This document shows, piece after piece, positions 8,957 through 17,700 of a stretch of DNA of 64,000 nt. The notes under the pieces were generated by a model. The model saw nothing but the letters and a program-made list of their open reading frames with translations, did no database searches and had not been told where the DNA came from. How positions within the stretch are numbered: the stretch's first letter is position 1; every line of letters begins with the position of its first letter. The DNA lies in NCBI RefSeq assembly GCF_005885815.1, contig NZ_CP040602.1:449630-513629 (forward strand). The letters are read 5' to 3'. This DNA comes from Thiomicrorhabdus sediminis (GTDB taxonomy: Bacteria > Pseudomonadota > Gammaproteobacteria > Thiomicrospirales > Thiomicrospiraceae). Made by a program: the position numbers and the translations under genes.

Positions 8957-9033
8957 GGCTACATAGCTCAGCTGGTTAGAGCACATCACTCATAATGATG
9001 GGGTCCCAAGTTCGAATCTCGGTGTAGCCACCA
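8957..9033 (+). tRNA. tRNA-Met, elongator (anticodon CAU)
   Basis: A 77-base cloverleaf. Acceptor GGCTACA pairs with TGTAGCC, followed by A and encoded CCA; the anticodon loop is CTCATAA. The body, including ATCACTCATAATGAT, closely matches the E. coli elongator tRNA-Met, which argues against initiator Met and Ile2. The T stem (CCAAG/CTCGG) contains one A-C mismatch at its centre, which is unusual. The 3' end is the probable integration site of the adjacent integrase. Confidence 0.96.
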
Positions 9034-9044
9034 TATTCCTAAAT

Positions 9045-9070
9045 CAACCCGCTTCGTGCGGGTTTTTTTA
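9045..9070 (+). terminator. Rho-independent terminator after tRNA-Met
   Basis: ACCCGC and GCGGGT form a GC-rich stem around TTCGT, followed directly by a run of seven T residues. Confidence 0.9.
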
Positions 9071-9156
9071 TGTCTGAAATCAATGCGTTACCTATTGTCG
9101 CGTTATTTTTTAGTCTCAGCTGATTGCACCAAGACCCACTAAATTGCAAAATAGAA

Positions 9157-9214
9157 GGGGGTAAGTTAGGGGGTAAATCTGGAAAGATTGCCTTTTAAAT
9201 AAAATGTTTACCCC
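9157..9214 (+). promoter_or_regulatory. Repeated GGGGGTAA boxes: candidate integrase arm sites
   Basis: GGGGGTAA occurs at 9157-9164 and GGGGGTAAA at 9169-9177 in direct orientation. TTTACCCC at 9207-9214 is the inverted form. All lie between the tRNA-Met 3' end and the integrase start. G-rich repeats of this kind beside the attachment site are typical of arm-type binding sites for P4-like integrases carrying an N-terminal arm-binding domain, and they may also let the integrase repress itself. The function is inferred from position and sequence style. Confidence 0.5.
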
Positions 9215-9259
9215 ACTTTTTCTGTTAATTTCACCTAAATTGGGTGTGTGGAGCAATAT

Positions 9260-10492
9260 ATGCCTTTGACTGATGTGGCGATTAGAAAAGCAAAGCCCAA
9301 TGGGAAAGTTCAGAAGTTATCTGATGGTAATGGATTAAGGCTGGAGATTTCGAAAGCTGGTAGTAAGATTTTCAAATATCGATTTAAGTTGCACGGCGGT
9401 GATTCAGACTTTGTAATTGGAGAGTATCCTCTCGTTAGTTTGGTTGAAGCAAGAAGATTGAGAGATGAGGCTAGAGTATTAGTTAAACAAGGTATTAATC
9501 CTACTGATTTTAGAAAACAGAAGCGAGCTGAAAAGAATGCTGAACTAGCGGAGCAGGTTGCTTCATCAGAGCTGATGACATTTCGACAGCTATATGAAGA
9601 ATTTTCAGAGTTTAAAACGACTTCTTTTGGTGATCGAGCCCCCGATTGGCAGCTAGATACTTTACATAAGCATAATCTACGATTTGAAAAGCATGTATTT
9701 CCAAGTCTGGGAGATAAACCAGTAGTTCATATCTCCGAGGATGATTTAGAAGATTGTTTACTGGCTATTCAAGAGCATGGAACCTTATCAAACCGAAATA
9801 AAATAAAGACAGTATTCAATATGCTGTTTAAGTATGCCAAAGGGAAAAGGTATATAAAGCGTGACACAGCTAAATATATCTCAGATGCTTTGTTCGTAAA
9901 GCATGAGGCTAAACACTATAAGCATGTTACGACACGTTCCGAACTAGAGGTTGTATTGCAAAAACTTGACGGATTGAAGGCAACATATGAGGTTCAGCAG
10001 TGTTTACGATTAGCATTGTTACTATTTACTAGGCCTGGTGAAACTGCGAAATTGAAGTGGTCAGAAGTTGATTTGGAAAGTAGGCAAATTATAAAAGAAC
10101 CTACGGTTATGAAAATGAAGCGTGGATTTGTTATCCCTTTGAGTAGACAGGCTCTATCGATTTTAGAAGATCTAATGCCATTAACTTCTCATACTGACTA
10201 TGTGTTTTATTCACCTTATGGTACTGGGAGATCAATTAGTACAGAGTCGTTAGGGAATGCCTTGAGAAGAAATGGTGTCGATGAAATTAACCCTCATGGA
10301 TTCCGACATACAGCTAGTACGGCACTGAATGAAATGGGCTTTGATGCGGAAGAAATAGAATTGCAGCTAAGTCATATTATCAAGGGAACTCGTGGTGTTT
10401 ATAACAAGGCAGAGAAATTAGTTCAACGTCACAAGTTGATGCAAGCTTGGGCTGATTATTTGGAAAGGTTGGTTGGCACTCAGGGTGATTAA
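9260..10492 (+). CDS. Tyrosine recombinase / integrase (P4-like)
   Basis: A site-specific recombinase expected to insert and excise the adjacent element at the tRNA-Met 3' end. The 410-residue protein has an N-terminal arm-binding domain of the DUF4102 type (MPLTDVAIRKAKPNGK...LSDGNGLRLEI), a SAM-like core-binding domain (about 105-205) and a C-terminal catalytic domain. Catalytic residues are visible: Arg in LFTRPGETAKLKW, His-x-x-Arg in NPHGFRHTA, His in LSHIIKG, and the nucleophilic Tyr in GVYNKAEK. ATG 9260 has GGAG six bases upstream; a GTG four codons earlier is less likely. It lies 226 bp from tRNA-Met in the same direction, the standard layout for a tRNA-targeted island, and appears intact. 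Confidence 0.93.
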   Translation: MPLTDVAIRKAKPNGKVQKLSDGNGLRLEISKAGSKIFKYRFKLHGGDSDFVIGEYPLVSLVEARRLRDEARVLVKQGINPTDFRKQKRAEKNAELAEQVASSELMTFRQLYEEFSEFKTTSFGDRAPDWQLDTLHKHNLRFEKHVFPSLGDKPVVHISEDDLEDCLLAIQEHGTLSNRNKIKTVFNMLFKYAKGKRYIKRDTAKYISDALFVKHEAKHYKHVTTRSELEVVLQKLDGLKATYEVQQCLRLALLLFTRPGETAKLKWSEVDLESRQIIKEPTVMKMKRGFVIPLSRQALSILEDLMPLTSHTDYVFYSPYGTGRSISTESLGNALRRNGVDEINPHGFRHTASTALNEMGFDAEEIELQLSHIIKGTRGVYNKAEKLVQRHKLMQAWADYLERLVGTQGD

Positions 10493-10591
10493 ATTGCTTT
10501 CGATCGAATCGGGGCGAGCCCATATGGTTTTCAGGTGTTAAAATAATTCCAACGAGACCTAATACATTTATTAATTAGAACCTAGTTTTAT

Positions 10592-11695
10592 ATGAAATCC
10601 GATAAAGTCAAACAGAACAAATACAAACTAATCGACCTTTTTGCTGGGGCTGGAGGATTAACTCTAGGCTTTACTGATGGGCGGTTTTCAGGGGAGTTTG
10701 AATGCATTTTTGGTGTGGATAATGACCCGGCAGCAGTGCTTACTCATAATGAAAATTTTGGGGACCACAGCATCTGTACAAATATTGAAGATTGGTTGGA
10801 TTCGGAGCCAAATATTCCAAGAGCTGATATTGTTGTCGGAGGCCCGCCATGTCAAGGCTTTAGCTTGCTGAATAAAAACCGAGAAGGAGATCAAAGGCGC
10901 GCACTATGGGAGCCTTTCATGGATGTCGTGGAACTTTCAGGAGCATCTGCTTTTGTAATTGAAAATGTGCAAGGTTTGCTTAAGTCTCCAGAGTTCAGTG
11001 ATATTGAGAAAAAAGCAATTGAGTTAGGGTTTCTTGTTAAGGCTAAGGTTCTCAATTCCGCTGACTATGGTGTTCCCCAAACACGTAAACGAACTATCAT
11101 AATTGGTTGTAAGCCTGCTAACGTTGAATCTATTTTAGATTTTCCCCCTAGCAAAACGCATTCGGCAACTCCTGAGTCGGATGGTCTATTGCCATGGAAA
11201 ACGGTATATGATGCAATTTCTGACTTACCTGACCCAGAGGGGACTTCTATAAGAAGGTGTGACCCTCCCTTGGATATTCACTTTGGTAGAAGCCCGACTG
11301 CAATTAGTTTAGAGCGATATAAAGCTGTACCTCCAGGAGGGAATAGGTTTGATCTGCAAAAAAATGCGCCTCATATAACACCTCAATGCTGGATTAAAAA
11401 GAAAAGTGGCGGGACGGATCTTTTTGGCAGGTTGTGGTGGGATCGACCTTCGGTGACAATTCGGACAGAGTTTTTTAAACCTGAGAAGGGGCGTTATCTT
11501 CATCCAGATAAGAACCGGCCTATTACCCATCGAGAGGCTGCTAGGTTGATGGGGTTTCCTGATGACTTCAAGTTTATGGGGTCTAAGATTCAAATTGCGC
11601 GTCAAATTGGAAATGCAGTACCTCCTCCCCTTGGAGGGGCAATTGCCAGTTATATGGCTGATTTATTGTCAAAGCATAAAAAGAAAGCAGCTTAA
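10592..11695 (+). CDS. DNA (cytosine-5) methyltransferase
   Basis: Transfers a methyl group from SAM to C5 of cytosine in a specific DNA sequence, protecting host DNA from the partner nuclease. The 367 residues carry the ordered family motifs: motif I LIDLFAGAGGLTLGF (about 13-27), motif IV GGPPCQGFS with the catalytic Cys at 87, motif VI ENVQGLL (124-130), motif VIII QTRKRTIIIG (163-172), and motifs IX/X REAARLMGFPDDF and QIGNAVPPPLG. The target-recognition region between VIII and IX is short (roughly 180-300), so the recognition site cannot be read from sequence. The HNH gene starts 20 bp downstream and vsr follows; the trio forms a restriction-modification unit. It appears intact. Confidence 0.95.
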   Translation: MKSDKVKQNKYKLIDLFAGAGGLTLGFTDGRFSGEFECIFGVDNDPAAVLTHNENFGDHSICTNIEDWLDSEPNIPRADIVVGGPPCQGFSLLNKNREGDQRRALWEPFMDVVELSGASAFVIENVQGLLKSPEFSDIEKKAIELGFLVKAKVLNSADYGVPQTRKRTIIIGCKPANVESILDFPPSKTHSATPESDGLLPWKTVYDAISDLPDPEGTSIRRCDPPLDIHFGRSPTAISLERYKAVPPGGNRFDLQKNAPHITPQCWIKKKSGGTDLFGRLWWDRPSVTIRTEFFKPEKGRYLHPDKNRPITHREAARLMGFPDDFKFMGSKIQIARQIGNAVPPPLGGAIASYMADLLSKHKKKAA

Positions 11696-11715
11696 TTTCA
11701 GTAAAGGTTTTTTTA

Positions 11716-12669
11716 GTGGCAAGACGTTCACAACAGTCAAATCCAGAGCAGCTTAGAATTCAACTGATTACTCTTCTAGAGAATTTTGAATCAGAGCTGA
11801 AAAATGAAGATCTTCGGTCCCAAGTGATTGAGTTGGTGCCAGCCTATCGTCTTTTATATGATCTAGGAAGTTCACTTGTAACTGAAAATATACCTGCTGC
11901 TAGGGATAGAATAATCTACTATTTAAAAAAGTATCCGCTCACTATTATCAATGGTGAAGAAATAATGGTTGTCGCTGGTATAAGCGAGTGGGCACGACGC
12001 GTTCGAGAACTTCGTGTTCAACTTGGCTGGAGTATTATCACAGGTGTGAGTGCACTGGAAATGGCGAATGAGGGTGATTTAGAGATTGAAGGGCTGGATG
12101 TTTCAACTATGAAGCCTGATCAATATATGCTGATTAATACTGAGCAAGACAGGGAAGCCGCTCATAGATGGAATGTTGCCAATGGCATTAGAAAAGAAAA
12201 AAATATTTCTGTGCAAGAAAAACTTTTAAAGTTTTTACGTGAGAATGTAGGGAGGCCTGTAACAGGAGAAGAATTACGTTATGTTGCAGGTGATAAGTCA
12301 GAGTGGGCTAGAAGGGTCAGGGAGCTACGAACTGAACAAGGATGGCCAATAATAACAAAACAAACTGGAATGCCTGAATTGCCTGTTGGGACATACTTTC
12401 TGGAACTTGATAGGCAAGCACCTGTTCATGATCGGAAAATACCGGATTCAGTAAGAGGGAAAGTTTTACGTAGAGATGAGTTTACGTGCAAAAGCTGCGG
12501 CTGGAAGATTGATGATTACAATCGGGCAGACCCAAGAATTTTAGAGCTTCATCATAAAGTGCATCATGCAGCTGGAGGGGAAAATACAGAGGAAAACCTT
12601 ATAACTTTGTGCAATATCTGTCATGACAAGCTGCATGCCGAAGAAAATCGTAAGAAAAATGGCCGATAA
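11716..12669 (+). CDS. HNH endonuclease with duplicated DNA-binding module (probable type II restriction enzyme)
   Basis: Probable restriction nuclease paired with the upstream methyltransferase. The HNH domain occupies about residues 244-310: CKSC (258-261), LELHHKVHH (277-284), and CNICHDKLH (299-307), giving a two-CxxC zinc-ribbon HNH fold with the catalytic His region. Ahead of it are two copies of a ~50-residue unit, at about 61-110 and 165-215. Each ends in the near-identical string SEWARRVRELR followed by a GW(S/P)IIT turn. The shape suggests a winged helix with an Arg-rich recognition helix, but that is my inference. Residues 1-60 look helical. The start is GTG at 11716 with AAAGG upstream. 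It overlaps vsr by 11 bp. No DNA specificity is claimed. Confidence 0.8.
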   Translation: MARRSQQSNPEQLRIQLITLLENFESELKNEDLRSQVIELVPAYRLLYDLGSSLVTENIPAARDRIIYYLKKYPLTIINGEEIMVVAGISEWARRVRELRVQLGWSIITGVSALEMANEGDLEIEGLDVSTMKPDQYMLINTEQDREAAHRWNVANGIRKEKNISVQEKLLKFLRENVGRPVTGEELRYVAGDKSEWARRVRELRTEQGWPIITKQTGMPELPVGTYFLELDRQAPVHDRKIPDSVRGKVLRRDEFTCKSCGWKIDDYNRADPRILELHHKVHHAAGGENTEENLITLCNICHDKLHAEENRKKNGR

Positions 12670-13080
12670 CCTTACCCTGGAACAACGAAAGTTATGTATG
12701 TTTCGTGTTAAAAGCAAGGATACAAAGCCTGAGTTGAAGTTAAGAAAAGCTCTTTGGAGAAAGGGGTTTAGATATAGGTTGAATTACAACCTTCCAGGAA
12801 AGCCAGACTTGGTATTTGTCAAAGCTAAATAGCTATTTTTGTAGACGGATGCTTTTGGCATGGGTGCCCTATTCATGGTTTCATTCCAAAGAGTAATCGT
12901 GAGTTTTGGAATAAAAAAATCAAGAAGAATATTGAAAGAGATGCCGATGTTACCAATAAGTTGCAAAAGTCAGGTTGGGTAGTGCTGCGTTTTTGGACTC
13001 ATGAGTTAAAGGGAAGCTTTGATTCTGTCCTCCTAAGAATTGAGAATGCAATGCAGTATTCTATTCAAAGTCGCAGTTAG
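12659..13080 (+). pseudogene. vsr: Very short patch repair endonuclease, frameshifted
   Basis: Vsr nicks DNA at T:G mismatches created by deamination of 5-methylcytosine, offsetting the mutagenic effect of a C5 methyltransferase. Frame 1 reads MADNLTLEQRKLC through GKPDLVFVKAK and then hits TAG at 12830-12832. Adding one A to the AAA at 12827-12829 restores a continuous reading through FVDGCFWHGCPIHG, REFWNKKI and WVVLRFWTHEL to TAG at 13078-13080, giving a normal ~140-residue Vsr. All recognisable catalytic motifs are present across the two frames, so this is a recent single-base deletion or a homopolymer sequencing error. The start overlaps the end of the HNH gene, indicating translational coupling. 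Confidence 0.88.
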
Positions 13081-13106
13081 ATATGATTTATAAAAATCAT
13101 ATCTAA
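13077..13106. repeat. Perfect 13-bp inverted repeat after vsr
   Basis: TTAGATATGATTT and AAATCATATCTAA are exactly complementary around a 4-base loop, starting inside the vsr stop codon. No T-run follows on either strand in the position needed for an intrinsic terminator, so its role is open; it may stabilise the 3' end of the restriction-modification transcript. Confidence 0.6.
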
Positions 13107-13143
13107 GTAAAAAAATCCCTTCGTCTGGTAAGGCCTGAATTTA

Positions 13144-14029
13144 CTAGCCACTTTTTTGATTCTCAAAATACTGCTTTTCAAACTGCACCGGTGAGATACG
13201 GTCATGATAAGTGTGTCGCCGTTTAGGATTGTAAAACATCTCAATGTAATGAAACACTTCTTGTTTCGCTTCGGCTAAAGATTTGAACACTCTCCGTTGT
13301 ATTTTTTCTTTCTTCAAATTACTGAAAAAGCTTTCAGCCACAGCATTGTCCCAACAATTCCCTCGACGACTCATACTCGCTTCGATATTAAGTGTTTCGA
13401 GTAGTTTTTGGCTATTACGAGACGTGTATTGCGATCCCTGATCTGAATGCGGGTTGACGGTCCTTTGCGGTTTTCTGCGAGAATACGCCATCGTGATAGC
13501 AGCAAGCGTTAAATCTTCGGTCATAAGATGACTCATTGACCAACCGATGATTTTTGGTGAAAACAAGTCCATTACAACCGCTAAGAATAAGAAGCCTTCT
13601 TGAGTTTTGATATAAGTGATATCTCTCACCCACCAATGATTCGGTTGCTGTACTTCAAACTCACGATTTAACCGATTCTCTGCAAGATGATGTACGGTTC
13701 CACCGTACATACCTTTTGGCTTGTTATAACCGCGATTAGCCTTAATGCCTGCTGATTGCATTAATCGCAGTACTCGGTCACGACCACAATTATATTTTAG
13801 CTTCGACCAGGTCTAAGTGAATGTTACGGTAACCGTAATAACAACCGCTTTCTAGCCAAAATTGCTTGATGGCCGTAAGTAGCCTTTTATCGTCCTTATC
13901 ACGCTGACTTAACGGCTCTTTGAGCCATTGATAATAGCCGCTTGGGTGTACCGATAAAGCTGAACACAAAATTCGAACAGGGTAGTTCTGCTGACGAGTT
14001 TTTATGAAGGCGTATCGTTCTTTGACTCG
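13144..14029 (-). pseudogene. IS3-family transposase OrfB, frameshifted
   Basis: DDE-type integrase subunit of the IS3-family transposase. The 5' part reads in the -1 frame of orfA (RYAFIKTRQQNYPVRILC, then SVHPSGYYQWLK and GYRNIHLDLVEAK) and meets TAA at once after an AAAA run at 13795-13798. Deleting one A from that run joins it to the 205-codon downstream part, which carries RDITYIKTQEG, SDQGSQYTS and WDNAVAESFFSNLKKE, i.e. the three DDE blocks. The single-base insertion therefore splits orfB. The exact 5' limit is nominal because OrfB is normally made by programmed frameshifting from orfA. Confidence 0.88.
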
Positions 14030-14298
14030 TTGGCAAAGAACCGCGCGGCCTCCTTTAATATGTCACGCTCCTGTTCTGCACGCTTTAATTGCTTTTTAAG
14101 TCGGGCAATCTCAGTTTGCATATCATCTTGTTCTTGGCGTTTTTTAGGTGGCTGAGAAAAAGTTTTTAGCCAGTAATAAAGTGTTTTAGTTGAGATGCCG
14201 AGTCGTTCCGCCACTTCGGCAACTGGATAATTATGGTGGGTAACTTGATTAACTGCTTCTTGCTTAAACTCTTCTGAATAACGAATGCCTTTGGCCAT
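14002..14298 (-). CDS. IS3-family transposase OrfA
   Basis: The 98-residue DNA-binding subunit recognises the IS ends. An N-terminal helix-turn-helix (YSEEFKQEAVNQV through VAERLGISTKTLYYWLK) is followed by a leucine-zipper-like coiled coil (MQTEIARLKKQLKRAEQERD) and the usual ILKEAARFFA tail, over which orfB begins in the -1 frame. It looks intact, but without a working OrfB it may act only as an inhibitor or regulator of related copies. Confidence 0.9.
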   Translation of the reverse strand: MAKGIRYSEEFKQEAVNQVTHHNYPVAEVAERLGISTKTLYYWLKTFSQPPKKRQEQDDMQTEIARLKKQLKRAEQERDILKEAARFFANESKNDTPS

Positions 14299-14369
14299 GA
14301 TTTTTCCTTTCTATGATTAACGTAAGTTTTACCATAAAAAGTGTCTAGTGTTTTCAGGCCTTACCAGTC

Positions 14370-14710
14370 CTTAGATAAAGTTTTAATCGCCATAGTTACT
14401 TTTGATAAAGCATTTGAGCTGCAACGCGATATCTACCCAATACTTTGAAAATAAAGGCTCAGGTTTTTCATTACGCGGATGGATGGGGGCAATTCACTGT
14501 AAAAAAGTGTATTGACTAAAATGGCTTATGATATGGTTTAAAGCGCTTATGTTATTTTTTTCGCTGCTGAGTGTGAGCGCATGAAGCAAAAGCATTTACC
14601 AAAGATTGCAGCCTAGATTAATTATCGCTCAGGTGGTTAAAAAGATCCTTTTTACGCACTGAAATAAGGTATGCTGAAAATGTGTAAATACTGCAAGGAA
14701 GCGGTTTGTT
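14370..14710. other. Intergenic segment between IS element and first diguanylate cyclase gene
   Basis: About 340 bases with no convincing gene. A minus-strand open frame of some 34 codons (14383-14493) has no start codon and reads ...YWVDIALQLKCFIKSNYGD; it could be the tail of a gene destroyed by rearrangement, but this is weak. The segment must also carry the promoter for the downstream gene; TTGACT at about 14513 has no well-spaced -10. No copy of the tRNA-Met 3' end is present. Confidence 0.5.
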
Positions 14711-17700
14711 ATGTTTGATTGGCTTGAGCGTAATAAAAAAAAGCTATGCTTTATAACCTCTGTTTGTTTCTTCATCGCTCCGAGCTTTGTCAAAGCCAAT
14801 GCGCCCATACTTGTTTTTCACTCCTACCACTCTGAATACCCTTGGACCAAAGAGCAAATGAGGGGCTTTACCGACGAGTTTAACAGTCAAAACGAATTGT
14901 TTCCCAAGTATTCCGTTGAGGAGCTGGATTCCAAGCGAGTCGAGTTAAGCGAGTCTTATGAAGCGATTTATCAAGAGTACGTGAAAAAGAAGTACGCCAA
15001 TTATCAGCCAAAACTGATTTATGCGACCGATGATAATGCCTTGCACTTTGTCATTCACGACGTTCGTCCTCTTTTCCCTGACGTACCGGTTGTTTTTTCT
15101 GGTATCAATGACAAAGCGACTGTCAGCCGGTTATCGGATGACTATTTAACAGGGGTGTTTGAGGAGAAAGACATTGTCGCCAACCTGGAACTGATTCAGC
15201 AACTCTTTCCAGCAGAAAATCAGGTACTGGTTCTGGGGGATGACAGTAATACGGCGCGCAAAACAATTGAGAGTCTGCAAGCACAGGTGGCCGAAAACGA
15301 CAAGTTGCCAAAGCTTAAAATTCAGCTAAACCATTATTTTGACGATGCTTTAGCTGGAGTGGATGCTTTTTCCGGAAAGGTCATCGTCTTAACCAGTATC
15401 GGCGCATATAAATCCTCGGATGGAAGTCTGGTTCCGATTAAAGAAGTCATTGATCAACTTCAGGCGAATAAAGCGTTATTCATCTTTAGTCTGGAAGACA
15501 GCTATATTCACGGTGGTGTTCTGGGCGGCTATGTCAATCGAGGGTATTTGCAGGGGCGTTTTGCCGCCAAGACGGCTTTGCAGATGACGTCCTTAGTCAA
15601 GCCCGAGCATACCGAAGCTCAGGTAACCAATCAGTGGGTTTTCGATAGCCAAGCTTTGCGAGACCGTCAGATATTGTTGCCGGAAAGGATCTCGCAAAAC
15701 GCGGTTTACTTAAATGTTGAGCCAAGTTTTTTCCAGCGTAATGAAGCGCTGGCCAAGGTGTTTTTGACCGTTTTATCACTCTTGATTTTATTCGTCAGTA
15801 TCGTGTTTATCTTCTATTTGGTGAAAAGCAAAAAAACGATGCTTGCCAACCAAAATTTATTAACCCAAATTTCGAAAAGACTGAATCTTGCCCAACGTAT
15901 TACCGCTACAGGTAATTGGGAGTGGGATATCAGTGAAAATAAACTTTGGTGGTCCGACCAGACCTACCGCTTATTTGGTTTGCAGGTCGGTGAGATGGAA
16001 CCGACACCTGAGCGTTTTCTCTCCTATGTGTTTAGTGACGATGTTGAAAAACTTGAAAAAGCCATTGAAGAATCCTTAAACAGCAAATCGGACTACAAAG
16101 TCGTTCACCGCATCGTCAGGAAAGATGGTCAAATCCGTGTTGTTGAAGAGTCTGGCTGGCTTGAATTCGATGAAAACAGAATGCCGATAAAGATGAATGG
16201 CGCCGTTCGGGATATCACCGAGCAGCATGAAGCGGAGTTAAAGCTGCAAATGCAGGCTAATATCATCGATGCAGTTCAGGATTCTGTCATGGTACATGAC
16301 TTTGCCGGACATTTTATTTATCTGAACAAAGCGGCATGGCAAACCAGAGGTTATAGTCAAAAAGAGATGATGGCATTGAGTGTTGCGGACATCGATGCGC
16401 CGATGGAAGGCTACGATTTTGCCGAAAATGCCAGAAAGGCCATTGATAGCATCAGATCGCAAGGGGCGGTGCGTTTTCAAGTGGAACATTTGCGAAAAGA
16501 CGGCAGCCATTTTCCAGTGGAGGTATTCGCCACCTTGTTGAAGGTGGACGAACAGGAATATGTGTTGAGTTCAGTTAGGGATGTGACAGAACGCGTTAAG
16601 ACCCAGCAAGCCCTTGAGGCATCCGAGAAAAAGTATATAAACCTGATTGAAAACGCCATGGTCGGTGTTTATGAAGCAAGCCTTTCCGGTGCCGTGCTTT
16701 ATGTCAATTCGGAATTGGCCAAGATGCTTGGCTATGAGTCTGCAGATGCATTGATTGGTTCTTCTGCCTTGTCACGTTATGAAGATGTCTCACAAAGAAC
16801 GTTTGTGGTCGACAGTATCAAGAAAAACGGCTCCATCAGCAATTTCCAGGTAAATCTTCTCGATAAAAACGGCAAGGTGTTGCCTGTGTTGTTAAGTGCC
16901 TCGCTTGAGGGCGAAGTGATGTCGGGTACCATTATTAATTTATGTGAAATTTTAGAGTCTCGTAAAAAACTTGAAATGTTCCTGCAAATTATGGAGCAAG
17001 TAGACGATTCCGTTATTGTGACCGACAAGGACGGAATCATTAACTATGTCAATCCCGCGTTTACTCGACATACCGGATATACTTCTAAAGAAGTTTTGGG
17101 TAAGCGCCCTGGAGCCGTTAAATCAGGCGTTCATGACCATGAATTTTATAGCGATCTATGGGAGTGTATTTCTTCTGGTGAGGTGTTTAATGCCGTGTTC
17201 ACCAATAAACACAAGGATGGACACATTTTCTACGAAAAGAAAACCATAACGCCTTTGATGGATGAATCAGAAGAGATTGTCGGTTATGTCTCCACTGGTA
17301 AAGATGTGACACAAGAAACCTTGTTCAATAAAGAGTTACAAGACTTGGCTTCTTTGGACAAGTTGACCGGGCTTTTCAACCGCCATAAGTTCGAAGAGTT
17401 GTATCTACTCGAAGAAGCACGCGCCAAAAGAGATTATCAGGCGTTGTCGTTAATTATTGTCGATATTGATTTCTTTAAGCGCATCAATGATGAATTTGGC
17501 CATAATGCCGGCGATACAGTGCTGGTTGAAGTGGCTCAATTACTAAAAAACAATACTCGAAGTATGGATATATTGGCGCGATGGGGTGGAGAAGAGTTTC
17601 TTATCTTGTGTCCAGGAACCGACTTAAAGAACGCTTGCAGTTTGGCTGAAAAACTTAGAAAAGAAGTCGAGCAGCACGTTTTTGCTGAAGTAAACCATAT

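Larger units (their letters stand above)
9034..14366 (+). mobile_element. Probable tRNA-Met-targeted genomic island, right end unresolved
   Basis: The integrase adjoins the tRNA-Met 3' end and is followed by a restriction-modification cassette, a vsr pseudogene and an IS3-family insertion. All are more AT-rich than the flanking housekeeping genes. The left limit is the tRNA end. I looked for a second copy of the tRNA 3' end (GTTCGAATCTCGGTGTAGCC) up to the diguanylate cyclase genes and did not find one. The right limit given here is therefore just the end of the IS element and not a demonstrated attachment site; the island could extend into the diguanylate cyclase genes or its right end may have been lost. 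Confidence 0.45.
13126..14366 (-). mobile_element. IS3-family insertion sequence, ~1.24 kb
   Basis: The ends start TGGTAAGGCCTGAA and finish with its complement TTCAGGCCTTACCA. The imperfect inverted repeat continues inward to about 31 bp, ending in ACTAGnCACTTTTT on both sides with four mismatches. GTC flanks both ends directly (13123-13125 and 14367-14369), a 3-bp target duplication as expected of IS3-family members. Inside are orfA (HTH) and orfB (DDE integrase) in the -1 frame relation. It sits between vsr and the sensor genes, reading leftward. Because orfB is frameshifted, this copy is probably immobile unless complemented. Confidence 0.92.

Noticed and set aside
10499-10524. A sequence just after the integrase (TCGAATCGGGGCGAGCCCAT) resembling the tRNA-Met 3' end
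   Set aside because: Only partial similarity with several mismatches and a gap; too weak for an attachment site, and it would leave an element containing only the integrase.
13077-13106. Reading the 13-bp hairpin after vsr as an intrinsic terminator
   Set aside because: No T-run follows the stem on either strand; on the plus strand it is followed by an A-run.
14383-14493. Minus-strand open frame of ~34 codons next to the IS element as a gene remnant
   Set aside because: No start codon, short, and no recognised family; noted only in the description of the intergenic segment.
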